A stretch of 32,720 nt of DNA from Guptibacillus hwajinpoensis (GCA_016841285.1 JAENZK010000006.1:1-32720), one strand, 5' to 3'; positions 9,457-17,088 are shown, counted from the stretch's first letter. Made by a program: numbers and translations. The notes: generated by a model from the sequence alone, not told the origin.

Positions 9457-9903
9457 GTGAATAATAATGCTACAAATAATACTGCCAAGGCAAAGGGCGT
9501 TTTAAGGCAAGAATTTAATTTTTATGCGAACGATGAAGTCCTTGACCAAATTTTTAAAGATATTGCGGATGCAGGTGTAACCCTAATTGCCTTTACCATA
9601 ACAGCGATGAACAGGAGGAATACGAACTTTGTCCGGATGGTTGTCGGACCTCCAAACGCGAATAGTTCCTATGCCAACAGGGTTGCGCGAAACGCCCTTC
9701 ATTCTGCAGGCGTACAGTACCATGAGAAAGAGGTCCTCCAGATTATTGCCGCACCTTCTCCTGGATTCGGAAGAAGTGTTTTTCAAACTTTATACAATCT
9801 AAGATTGTTTGCAACCTATTCTGCTGCTAACGGCTTCATTCTGAACATTTCCAATCCCGAAACAGCACTTAAGATACTAAAGCAAAATAACATTATTAAT
9901 TAA
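9457..9903 (+). CDS. Hypothetical protein, probable tandem ACT-like domains
   Basis: GTG start 9457 preceded by GGAAAGG. The body resembles an ACT pair (VRMVVGPPNANSSYANRVARNALHSAGVQYHEKEVLQI... then NISNPETALKILKQNNI). The 9325 upstream start is rejected because it reads through the hairpin repeat. Confidence 0.6.
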   Translation: MNNNATNNTAKAKGVLRQEFNFYANDEVLDQIFKDIADAGVTLIAFTITAMNRRNTNFVRMVVGPPNANSSYANRVARNALHSAGVQYHEKEVLQIIAAPSPGFGRSVFQTLYNLRLFATYSAANGFILNISNPETALKILKQNNIIN

Positions 9904-9928
9904 AACCGGGACGGTGGGTCTCGGGTGA

Positions 9929-9950
9929 GACAGAGGGTCGGGAAGTCTGG
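9929..9950 (-). repeat. Hairpin repeat copy 7 (only inverted copy)
   Basis: Reverse complement CCAGACTTCCCGACCCTCTGTC. Confidence 0.9.
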
Positions 9951-9981
9951 TTCAACAAGCCAGACTTCCCGACCCTCTGTC
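9929..9981. repeat. Perfect 22-bp inverted repeat made of two head-to-head hairpin-repeat copies
   Basis: GACAGAGGGTCGGGAAGTCTGG (9929-9950) / CCAGACTTCCCGACCCTCTGTC (9960-9981) with 9-nt spacer TTCAACAAG. Confidence 0.95.
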
Positions 9982-9984
9982 CCA
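9959..9984 (+). repeat. Hairpin repeat copy 8
   Basis: GCCAGACTTCCCGACCCTCTGTCCCA. Confidence 0.9.
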
Positions 9985-10068
9985 CTAGCATTGTTGGGAT
10001 AAAATAATTAATAAAAGGGAATCATACAACAGTGTTTATTAATGATACATTGGAAAGGAGAATTTCAC

Positions 10069-10569
10069 ATGCCACAAGGAGCTACTGAAACAAGCACCTT
10101 AAAAGTTGGTGATCCGGCACCGGATTTCACTTTAAATGCACATGGGAATCGTACCATTACATTAAGTGACTACCATGGATCAAAAAATGTATTTCTTTGT
10201 TTTTATCCCTTAGATTGGACCCCTGTCTGAGGCGCGCAAATGCCTTCATACGAGGATGATTTATCCCGTTTTGAAGAGTTTGATACCCAGGTCTTGGGTA
10301 TTTCAGTTGATAGCGTCCCTAGTCATGAAGCATGGCAAAAATCAATTGGGGGTATTTCTTACCCGCTTCTTTCCGATTTTTACCCACATGGAGAAGTTGC
10401 GGAAAAATATGGTGTTCTTCGCAAAAACAAAAACGATCCACCATATGGTGCAACAGAGCGTGCCCTCTTTATCATTGATAAAGAAGGCATCGTTAAGTGG
10501 ATAGATGTCCACCCGATTGGTAAGCAACCTGATAATGAAGAATTATTTGATGTTTTGCGGAAACTTTAA
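10069..10569 (+). CDS. Selenocysteine-containing peroxiredoxin (AhpC/TSA, Bcp-like), UGA at 10228-10230 read as Sec
   Basis: ORFs 10042..10230 and 10240..10569 are in the same frame and joined only by TGA: ...NVFLCFYPLDWTPV-U-GAQMPSYEDDL... The UGA sits exactly where peroxiredoxins carry the peroxidatic Cys (TPVC). ATG 10069 has AAAGGAG RBS. bSECIS-like hairpin follows. Confidence 0.9.
10251..10268 (+). promoter_or_regulatory. Candidate bacterial SECIS element (peroxiredoxin)
   Basis: CG[A]GGAU-GAUUU-AUCC-CG: 6 bp with one bulged A, 5-nt apical loop starting with G; 27 nt between UGA and loop. Confidence 0.7.
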
Positions 10570-10607
10570 GTAGATTCCTTAGTAGAAAGAAAATAAGGAG
10601 GCCGTGT

Positions 10608-11309
10608 ATGGAACTATCAAGAAAAGCTATCCCATATACACCTAGCAGTAAACCACTGCATGAAATGACCATTATGATTGTTTCAACTTCCGGCGTCCAT
10701 CTGAAGGATCAGGAACCTTTTCACACAGATCCCACTAAAGGAGATGCGACCTTCCGCATCATTCCAGGGGATGTTGATTCAAAGGATTTAATGGTAACTC
10801 ATGCAGCTCCAAAGGAACATTATAATACGGATGCTCCGAATGAGGATATTAACTGCGTTTTCCCGATCGATCGCCTGCGAGAAATGGTAGATGATGGAGA
10901 CCTTGGCGGCGTAGCTGAAAAGCATCTAACGATGATGGGCTACTCTATGAGATTAGCTAAAATTAATAATGAAACTATTCCTGCACTCGTAAAAGAAGTA
11001 GTTCGATCCAAAGCGGATGCAGTCATTTTAACGGCAGGCTGACCACTCTGTCATCGCACTGTAGTTACAGTGCAGCGTGGCATTGAATCACAGGGAATTC
11101 CAACTACATTAATTACCTTGGACGTTGAACAATCGGGCTTGATGAGGCCCCCACGGGCTATCCATCCAGTAGGGTTCGAATTCGGACATTCTTTAGGAAA
11201 GCCACATGATAAAGCAACCCAAACGAAAGTGCTAACGGCCGCTCTTGAAGAACTAAATGTAAAACAAGAGCCAGGGAACATTCATGATGTCAATTTTCCA
11301 ACTTACTAA
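10608..11309 (+). CDS. Selenoprotein of the glycine/sarcosine/betaine/D-proline reductase selenoprotein B (GrdB/PrdB) superfamily, UGA at 11040-11042 read as Sec
   Basis: ORFs 10608..11042 and 11070..11309 are in the same frame. Read-through gives ADAVILTAG-U-PLC-HRTVVTVQRGIESQGIPTTLITLDVEQSGLMRPPRAIHPVGFEFGHSLGKP, i.e. a UxxC redox motif. RBS AAGGAGG before ATG; SECIS-like hairpin follows the UGA. Confidence 0.88.
11056..11073 (+). promoter_or_regulatory. Candidate bacterial SECIS element (GrdB/PrdB-like gene)
   Basis: GCACUGU-AGUU-ACAGUGC: perfect 7-bp stem, 4-nt loop with G at second position; 20 nt between UGA and loop. Confidence 0.82.
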
Positions 11310-11331
11310 TGATTTATAAAAGAAAAAAATG

Positions 11332-11365
11332 GGCATGAGTTTCGTTACTACAGCGGACTCATGCC
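11332..11365 (+). terminator. Terminator-like hairpin after the selenoprotein pair
   Basis: GGCATGAGT...ACTCATGCC followed by a short T-rich tract. Confidence 0.55.
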
Positions 11366-11383
11366 TTTCAGTTAAGGAAAAAA

Positions 11384-11409
11384 GCCAGAGTTCCCGACCC
11401 CGTGGCCCA
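11384..11409 (+). repeat. Hairpin repeat copy 9
   Basis: GCCAGAGTTCCCGACCCCGTGGCCCA; ends 3 nt before a stop codon. Confidence 0.9.
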
Positions 11410-11412
11410 ATT

Positions 11413-12303
11413 TTAATCTCCACCCCCACCACAGCTGGAGCAGGAACTACAAGATGAGCAAGAACTACAGGAACTAACTGACCCGCAATTTGTACTGCTT
11501 GATGAACTATCGTTACTAATGTTCATGTAGCTTGAAAATTTATCATAATGAAAATAAGAAACAGATAAAAAAGGGACGAGCATTGCATTGAAATTTTTCT
11601 GAGTTTTACTTTTTCTCATCTTATCTTGAATGACGGCTTTTTCATAATCTTTTATACTATTTGCTGTGTTTTTCATGGAGGAAATAAGCGAAAGTACAGT
11701 ATTCGTATATTGGGTATCACTTTTAAAATATAGATCTATAAGTTCGTTTTCTGATAAACTTTTAAACTCCTCAATGATTTTTGGATTTACAGGATGCCTG
11801 AAAAAACCATTGTAAAGATGGATATTCTCTTTTCTTATGAAAAAAAGCTCCGCATACACCCAATCAAAAAAACCTCGCAAATCAGGATCAGACGTCTCTT
11901 TTACATTTGGACTGTGATGAAGAATACTGCCTAAATATTTTTTTGAAAAATCATCATACTCACGAGTAAACATAAGCATCTGATGCCATAGATCATCAAC
12001 TTTTTTGCTAAACATTGGCGACTCTTTTAAAAGAGCTGTCATAATAAAGTAGCGTTTTAAATCTTGTAGACGCCAATTGTATTCATTTTCTTTAAACTTA
12101 ATTTCTTTCTTTATTCGCTCTTCTACGTTGTTTATATAACTTATACTTAGGGACTGCTCCAGGTGATCACTTAGTTTTTTTAACCCTTTTAACGGTTTTA
12201 ACTCTACTGAATTTGGAGATAAACCAAATTTAAATGTGAGTTTTTTACGTAAAAATAAAACAAACACAATAACAACGGCAAGCAGGAATATCCATCCCAT
12301 CAA
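11413..12303 (-). CDS. Membrane-anchored protein with GRDP-like motif and Cys/Gly-rich tail
   Basis: N-terminal TM, VDDLWHQMLMFTREYDDFSKKYLGSILHHSPN (resembles the VDxxWHxHM...HH.P motif of glycine-rich-domain proteins), C-terminus CGSVSSCSSCSSCSSCSSCGGGGD. Confidence 0.65.
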   Translation of the reverse strand: MMGWIFLLAVVIVFVLFLRKKLTFKFGLSPNSVELKPLKGLKKLSDHLEQSLSISYINNVEERIKKEIKFKENEYNWRLQDLKRYFIMTALLKESPMFSKKVDDLWHQMLMFTREYDDFSKKYLGSILHHSPNVKETSDPDLRGFFDWVYAELFFIRKENIHLYNGFFRHPVNPKIIEEFKSLSENELIDLYFKSDTQYTNTVLSLISSMKNTANSIKDYEKAVIQDKMRKSKTQKNFNAMLVPFLSVSYFHYDKFSSYMNISNDSSSSSTNCGSVSSCSSCSSCSSCSSCGGGGD

Positions 12304-12521
12304 ATCCCCCCCTCATCTAATCTCTTTTGTTTTCCACATGTATTTTCTCCATTGTACCATGACCACAATCTTTGTTTGCTATTTCATGTTACATCTGTTA
12401 TTCTTAAGAAGAATTATTTTTGTTCTAATTCGGATTGAGAATGGAATTTGGTTTTCGTCTAAGGTATTTGAGCAAGGGTAGTAACATATTGTGCGTATTT
12501 TCGCAATTGGAGGCAACAATT

Positions 12522-12722
12522 ATGGAACAAGGTAAAGTTAAATGGTTTAATGCAGAAAAAGGTTTTGGATTCATCGAGCGTGAAGGTGGAGAGGACGTAT
12601 TCGTTCATTTCTCAGCAATCCAAAGCGAAGGTTTCAAATCTTTAGACGAAGGTCAAAGTGTAACTTTTGAAATTGAGCAAGGACAACGTGGACCACAAGC
12701 TAAAAACGTTCAAAAAGCTTAA
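12522..12722 (+). CDS. Cold-shock protein (CspA/CspB family), copy 1
   Basis: [32 protein letters not shown]1/RNP2 motifs; 66 aa; GGAGG RBS. Confidence 0.97.
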   Translation: MEQGKVKWFNAEKGFGFIEREGGEDVFVHFSAIQSEGFKSLDEGQSVTFEIEQGQRGPQAKNVQKA

Positions 12723-12735
12723 TAAAAGCTAATGG

Positions 12736-12763
12736 CAGACCCTATTTATAGGGTCTGTTTTTT
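12736..12763 (+). terminator. Rho-independent terminator of csp copy 1
   Basis: CAGACCC-TATTTATA-GGGTCTG-TTTTTTA. Confidence 0.88.
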
Positions 12764-12778
12764 ATTTTAATGGCAAAA

Positions 12779-12804
12779 GCCAGAGTTCCCGACCCTCTGG
12801 CCTG
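12779..12804 (+). repeat. Hairpin repeat copy 10
   Basis: GCCAGAGTTCCCGACCCTCTGGCCTG; 5 nt from a stop codon. Confidence 0.9.
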
Positions 12805-12809
12805 CCCAT

Positions 12810-13190
12810 TTAGTCTAATTCGCGCCAAGACCCGCTTGTGATCGGTTTTAAGTTCTGGGCCTTTTCTTTTGTAAAAACATAAATAAAACCTTCTCTATCT
12901 TTATAGCAGTCCTTCACCCAAACACGGTCGTAATAATTATCACCTCTATTCTCTTGGTATTCTTCAAGCCAATCCATCCGTTCCAGGCCTACTTCATTTA
13001 CAGTAAACCACTCACCTTTGATGTCCACACCTTTCTGATCTAAAACAACCGCCGGATAACCAGCGCCCACATCGTACAGGTTTCCTTTAATCGTTCCTTC
13101 CTCTACATGCTGCAAATACGGCTTCGCAACATGATGATTGGTTTCTCCAACCAACAACGTACCGTACACAAAAACCTGATATTGTTTCAC
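12810..13190 (-). CDS. Gamma-glutamylcyclotransferase (AIG2-like) family protein
   Basis: VFVYGTLLVGE...GTIKGNLYDVGAGYPAVV...EWFTVNEVGLERMDWLEEY. Confidence 0.9.
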   Translation of the reverse strand: MKQYQVFVYGTLLVGETNHHVAKPYLQHVEEGTIKGNLYDVGAGYPAVVLDQKGVDIKGEWFTVNEVGLERMDWLEEYQENRGDNYYDRVWVKDCYKDREGFIYVFTKEKAQNLKPITSGSWRELD

Positions 13191-13203
13191 GACATCTGCC
13201 CCC

Positions 13204-13659
13204 TTATAATGTTTCTGTAAATTTCTTAAAGCGTTCTTTTAATACATTCTGATATTCTTCTGATAGCTCCGTAGCCCCATCTAATATAATGTTCATATAA
13301 TCAACTGAAGGAATCACTTCCTTTGCAGCTTTTTCCACTACCGTGTAGGTTTCTGCAGTAATTTTTTCACCGGTCTTTGATAGGAGCAGTTCTACAGGAA
13401 TTCTTTTATACAACCCGATATGAACTCCTTCGCGGCGATCCAATGCTTTAAAATCCTCAACCTCAAAAACAATCCCCTCCACCTGATAGCCAAGCTTTGA
13501 TACAATGTCTGCTATCCCACCGTTCCGACCAGATGAATATCTAGTAAAAGCCAATTCATAATCTGCTAAAATTGCAGCCCCTACCAATCGCTCATCCTTC
13601 ACCGTTCTTGCTATATCTTTTAAACTCATGCAGCTTCCGTATGCAAAATAGAATGCCAT
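13204..13659 (-). CDS. Gamma-glutamylcyclotransferase family protein
   Basis: MAFYFAYGSCMSL...AFTRYSSGRNGGIADIV...VEGIVFEVEDFKALDRREG, GGCT-like fold signature. Confidence 0.85.
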   Translation of the reverse strand: MAFYFAYGSCMSLKDIARTVKDERLVGAAILADYELAFTRYSSGRNGGIADIVSKLGYQVEGIVFEVEDFKALDRREGVHIGLYKRIPVELLLSKTGEKITAETYTVVEKAAKEVIPSVDYMNIILDGATELSEEYQNVLKERFKKFTETL

Positions 13660-13743
13660 TTTATTTCCCCCTTTCTTTCATTGTACCTAATATACCAAAT
13701 TTATTGTGACCTATATGTCACTGCGAAAAACTGTTTATTGTGA

Positions 13744-13769
13744 GCCAGACTTCCCGACCCTCTGGCCCA
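13744..13769 (+). repeat. Hairpin repeat copy 11
   Basis: GCCAGACTTCCCGACCCTCTGGCCCA. Confidence 0.9.
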
Positions 13770-13884
13770 GACTTATTATTGAATACAAAAATGGTAATGT
13801 GACAAAATACTACAGTGAGTAACTGACCTGTAAATCCTTTTAATGTTGTTAGGTATTGGGAATCTATTCTTGGGAGGTGTGTCA

Positions 13885-15390
13885 ATGAAAAATATTAGTT
13901 TTGTCCAAGCATTCAGAGCAAATTTTCTAGGTAAATCTCCAAACTGGTACAAAACCACTATACTTGCTTTTCTTGTGTTGAACCCTATATTGATGTTTAC
14001 CGCCGGTAAAACTATTACCGGTTGGGTGTTGATTGTCGAATTCATCTTTACTCTAGCAATGGCGCTGAAATGTTATCCCCTCCCTGCAGGTGGACTCCTT
14101 GCGATCGAAGCCGTCGTAATCGGGCTAACTAACCCTTATTCGATCTATCACGAAATTGAATTGAACCTCCCAGTAATTTTACTTTTAATGTTCATGGTGG
14201 CCGGGATCTATTTTATGAAAGAAGGTCTTGTGTATCTGTTTTCCAAGGTTCTTACGAAAGTACGTTCTAAAGTTACGCTGTCATTCCTGTTCTCTTTACT
14301 GGGTGCGATTCTATCTGCATTTCTAGATGCCCTAACCGTAACTGCGGTGATGATCGCCGTGGGGTATGGGTTTTTCCACATTTTCCACAAGTTTGCTTCC
14401 AGCGAAAAAGTGTACGAAAAGTATGACGTCAATAATGATCATATTATTGATGACAAATATCATGAAGATCTGGACCAGTTCCGTGGTTTTCTGCGAAATC
14501 TCATTATGCATGGTGTTGTAGGTACTGCGCTAGGGGGAGCAGCAACCTTAGTTGGTGAACCACAGAATCTAATGATCGGCACCATTATGAAATGGGACTT
14601 CGTAGATTTCTTTTTATACAGTGCACCCGTGTCTATCCCGGTAATGATTGTTGGTTTTCTGACCTCAATTATCCTTGAAGTCACTAAATCTTTGGGGTAC
14701 GGTTATCAACTTCCTGAATCAGTGCGAAAGGTTATGGAAGATGAAGTAAAAGCCAAAGATTCTTCAATGGACACTCGCGCACGTGTACGCCTGCTTATTA
14801 TGGCTGTATCTGGTGTTCTGCTAGTTCTTTCACTGGCATTTCACCTGGCGGAAGTAGGTATAATCGGTCTGATGATTATCATTCTGCTTACCGCTTTCAA
14901 TGGTGTTATCGAAGAGGGGCGAATCGGCCATGCATTTGAAGAAGCACTACCATTTACTGCACTTCTGGTCGTTTTTTTCTCCATCGTTGCAGTTATTCAT
15001 GACCAGCATCTGTTTACACCGATTATTCAATGGGTACTAAATCTCGAAGGTCAGAATCAGCTTGTCGCTTTTTTTGTGGCAAACGGTGTCCTTTCTGCAA
15101 TTAGTGACAACGTATTTGTTGCTACCGTCTATATGTCAGAAACACAGAAAGCGTTTGAAGCCGGAGGTATTGAATTGGATCATTATCAAAAGATGGCAGT
15201 TTCAATTAACATGGGTACAAACATCCCGTCTGTTGCTACACCGAACGGTCAGGCTGCGTTCCTTTTCTTGTTAACTTCTGCCCTTGCACCTCTTATTCGT
15301 TTGTCCTATATGGAAATGGTGAAACTGGCTCTGCCATACGCCATTCTTATGTCTTTAACAGGTTTATTGGCAACAATGTACCTTCTGTAA
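13885..15390 (+). CDS. nhaB: Na+/H+ antiporter NhaB
   Basis: MKNISFVQAFRANFLGKSPNWYKTTILAFLVLNPI matches the NhaB N-terminus pattern; polytopic throughout; TGGGAGGTG RBS before ATG 13885. Confidence 0.9.
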   Translation: MKNISFVQAFRANFLGKSPNWYKTTILAFLVLNPILMFTAGKTITGWVLIVEFIFTLAMALKCYPLPAGGLLAIEAVVIGLTNPYSIYHEIELNLPVILLLMFMVAGIYFMKEGLVYLFSKVLTKVRSKVTLSFLFSLLGAILSAFLDALTVTAVMIAVGYGFFHIFHKFASSEKVYEKYDVNNDHIIDDKYHEDLDQFRGFLRNLIMHGVVGTALGGAATLVGEPQNLMIGTIMKWDFVDFFLYSAPVSIPVMIVGFLTSIILEVTKSLGYGYQLPESVRKVMEDEVKAKDSSMDTRARVRLLIMAVSGVLLVLSLAFHLAEVGIIGLMIIILLTAFNGVIEEGRIGHAFEEALPFTALLVVFFSIVAVIHDQHLFTPIIQWVLNLEGQNQLVAFFVANGVLSAISDNVFVATVYMSETQKAFEAGGIELDHYQKMAVSINMGTNIPSVATPNGQAAFLFLLTSALAPLIRLSYMEMVKLALPYAILMSLTGLLATMYLL

Positions 15391-15403
15391 AATATAAAAC
15401 TTG

Positions 15404-15447
15404 ATTAATGTCGAAGTGCTTTTTGTCACTTCGACATTAATTTTTTC
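15404..15447 (+). terminator. Rho-independent terminator of nhaB
   Basis: ATTAATGTCGAAGTG-CTTTTTGT-CACTTCGACATTAAT-TTTTTC. Confidence 0.92.
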
Positions 15448-15460
15448 GGTGTGATTGTGA

Positions 15461-15486
15461 GCCAGACTTCCCGATCCTGTGGCCAC
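15461..15486 (+). repeat. Hairpin repeat copy 12
   Basis: GCCAGACTTCCCGATCCTGTGGCCAC, followed by partial GCCAACCCTTTGTCCCTT. Confidence 0.85.
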
Positions 15487-15611
15487 CGCCAACCCTTTGT
15501 CCCTTAGAAAAATTTATACCATTTGCCAAGATAATTTTGGTAATATAGGGTACATGAGGTATAACTTTAATTAACTATTTAATTCAAAAAACATATAAAA
15601 GGAGATCTACC

Positions 15612-16862
15612 TTGGTTGAAATATTACTTATAAACTTCCTTTTCTTACTTTTTCCTGTTTTAATATACCTAATTTTCTTTGAAAATAAAATTCATATAAA
15701 AAAAAGAAATAGTTTTAATATTTTATTTTCAGCAATCTCAATGATCCTTTGTATGACCTTTCCGATTCGCTTGGAAATGGGGTTTATTTTTGATTTGCGA
15801 TATATTCCCTTTATAATTGCTTCTCTTCTAGGGGGATATAAAATTGCCTTGCCACTTTATGTAATACTTAATTTATATCGTTTTTATCTAGAAGGGGATG
15901 GTGTGTTTTTATCCTTCCTATATTCAACAATTGTTTTTATTGTCGTGCCTTTTTTGCATAAATTTTTCATTGATTATAATTCAAAAAAGCGCCTTTTAAC
16001 AGCAGGATCGATCACCTTTCTTTTGTTCACAATTTATCAATTGCATTTAAGTACTTTTTTAAAAAGCATTTCCTTGCAATTTTTGATAAATGCTTTCATC
16101 ATGGTTGCAACTTATGTAATCGGAATTATTACTATTATGGCTTTAATAGAAAAAATAATTGAAAATCAAAAAGCTCGTGAAAAATTGGTCGATAGTGATC
16201 GTTTAAATATTATCAGCGAACTGGCCGCTAGCATTTCACATGAAATAAGAAATCCATTAACGGTAACGAATGGTTTTCTTCAATTATTAAGAGACTCAAA
16301 AAACATTACGGAAAAAGAACAACATTATATTAATTTTTCCTTACAAGAGCTCAAACGAGCGGAAGGAATTGTAAGTGATTTTCTTTCCCTTGCCAAACCG
16401 CAGGCGGAAAACATGGTGAATACAGATCTTAAAGAAGAAATTGATTATGTAAATAACATAATGATCCCATACGCGCATATTCATCAAGTGGACCTTCAAT
16501 GTAGTTTCACAAACACCCTTACCCACTATATGGATAAGAACCAAATTCGGCAATGTTTGATTAACTTGTATAAAAATGGAATTGAAGCTATGAAAAAAGA
16601 CGGCGGAACCCTTTCAGTATTAGTATCCGAGCAAAATGGAAATATTGTCATCCAAATTAAGGATACTGGCTGCGGAATGTCCGAAGAGGAAATTCAGCAA
16701 ATTGGGAAACCTTATTATTCCACCAAAAAAGAAGGCACAGGCCTAGGCATGATGGTCGCCTATAGTACCATCCATAAATTGAATGGAAACATAGAGATTT
16801 TAAGTGAAAAAGGTAAAGGAACAACATTTGTAATAACGATTCCAGCATCCCATAAATATTAA
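15612..16862 (+). CDS. Membrane sensor histidine kinase (KinB-like, 5TM-5TMR_LYT type sensor)
   Basis: H-box SISHEIRNPLTVTNGFLQLL, N-box INLYKNGIEAM, G-boxes DTGCGMSEEEIQQIGKPYYSTKKEGTGLGMMV; TTG start with AAAAGGAGAT RBS. Confidence 0.92.
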   Translation: MVEILLINFLFLLFPVLIYLIFFENKIHIKKRNSFNILFSAISMILCMTFPIRLEMGFIFDLRYIPFIIASLLGGYKIALPLYVILNLYRFYLEGDGVFLSFLYSTIVFIVVPFLHKFFIDYNSKKRLLTAGSITFLLFTIYQLHLSTFLKSISLQFLINAFIMVATYVIGIITIMALIEKIIENQKAREKLVDSDRLNIISELAASISHEIRNPLTVTNGFLQLLRDSKNITEKEQHYINFSLQELKRAEGIVSDFLSLAKPQAENMVNTDLKEEIDYVNNIMIPYAHIHQVDLQCSFTNTLTHYMDKNQIRQCLINLYKNGIEAMKKDGGTLSVLVSEQNGNIVIQIKDTGCGMSEEEIQQIGKPYYSTKKEGTGLGMMVAYSTIHKLNGNIEILSEKGKGTTFVITIPASHKY

Positions 16863-16887
16863 TTTATCAGGCCAGAGTTCCCTATCA

Positions 16888-16912
16888 GTCCACAGTTCCC
16901 GACACTGTGGAC
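16888..16912 (+). repeat. Hairpin repeat copy 13 (stem-covariant)
   Basis: GTCCACAG-TTCCCGACA-CTGTGGAC: 8-bp perfect stem, nearly conserved loop. Confidence 0.9.
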
Positions 16913-16919
16913 TTTTTAA

Positions 16920-16944
16920 GCCAGAGTTCCCACCATCTGTCCCA
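16920..16944 (+). repeat. Hairpin repeat copy 14
   Basis: GCCAGAGTTCCCACCATCTGTCCCA; directly abuts the duplicated csp block. Confidence 0.85.
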
Positions 16945-17088
16945 TTTGCTATTTCATGTTACATCTGTTATTCTAAGGAAGAATTTTTTGTTCTAATTCA
17001 GATTGAGAATTAAATTTGATTTTCGTCTAAGGTATTTGAGCAAGGGTAGTAACATATTGTGCGATTTTCGCAATAGGAGGCAACAATA

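Noticed and set aside
10042-11309. Annotating the peroxiredoxin and GrdB-like genes as four partial ORFs or pseudogenes
   Set aside because: Each break is a single in-frame UGA at a catalytic redox position, the frame is kept, and each is followed by a SECIS-like hairpin; Sec decoding explains both better.
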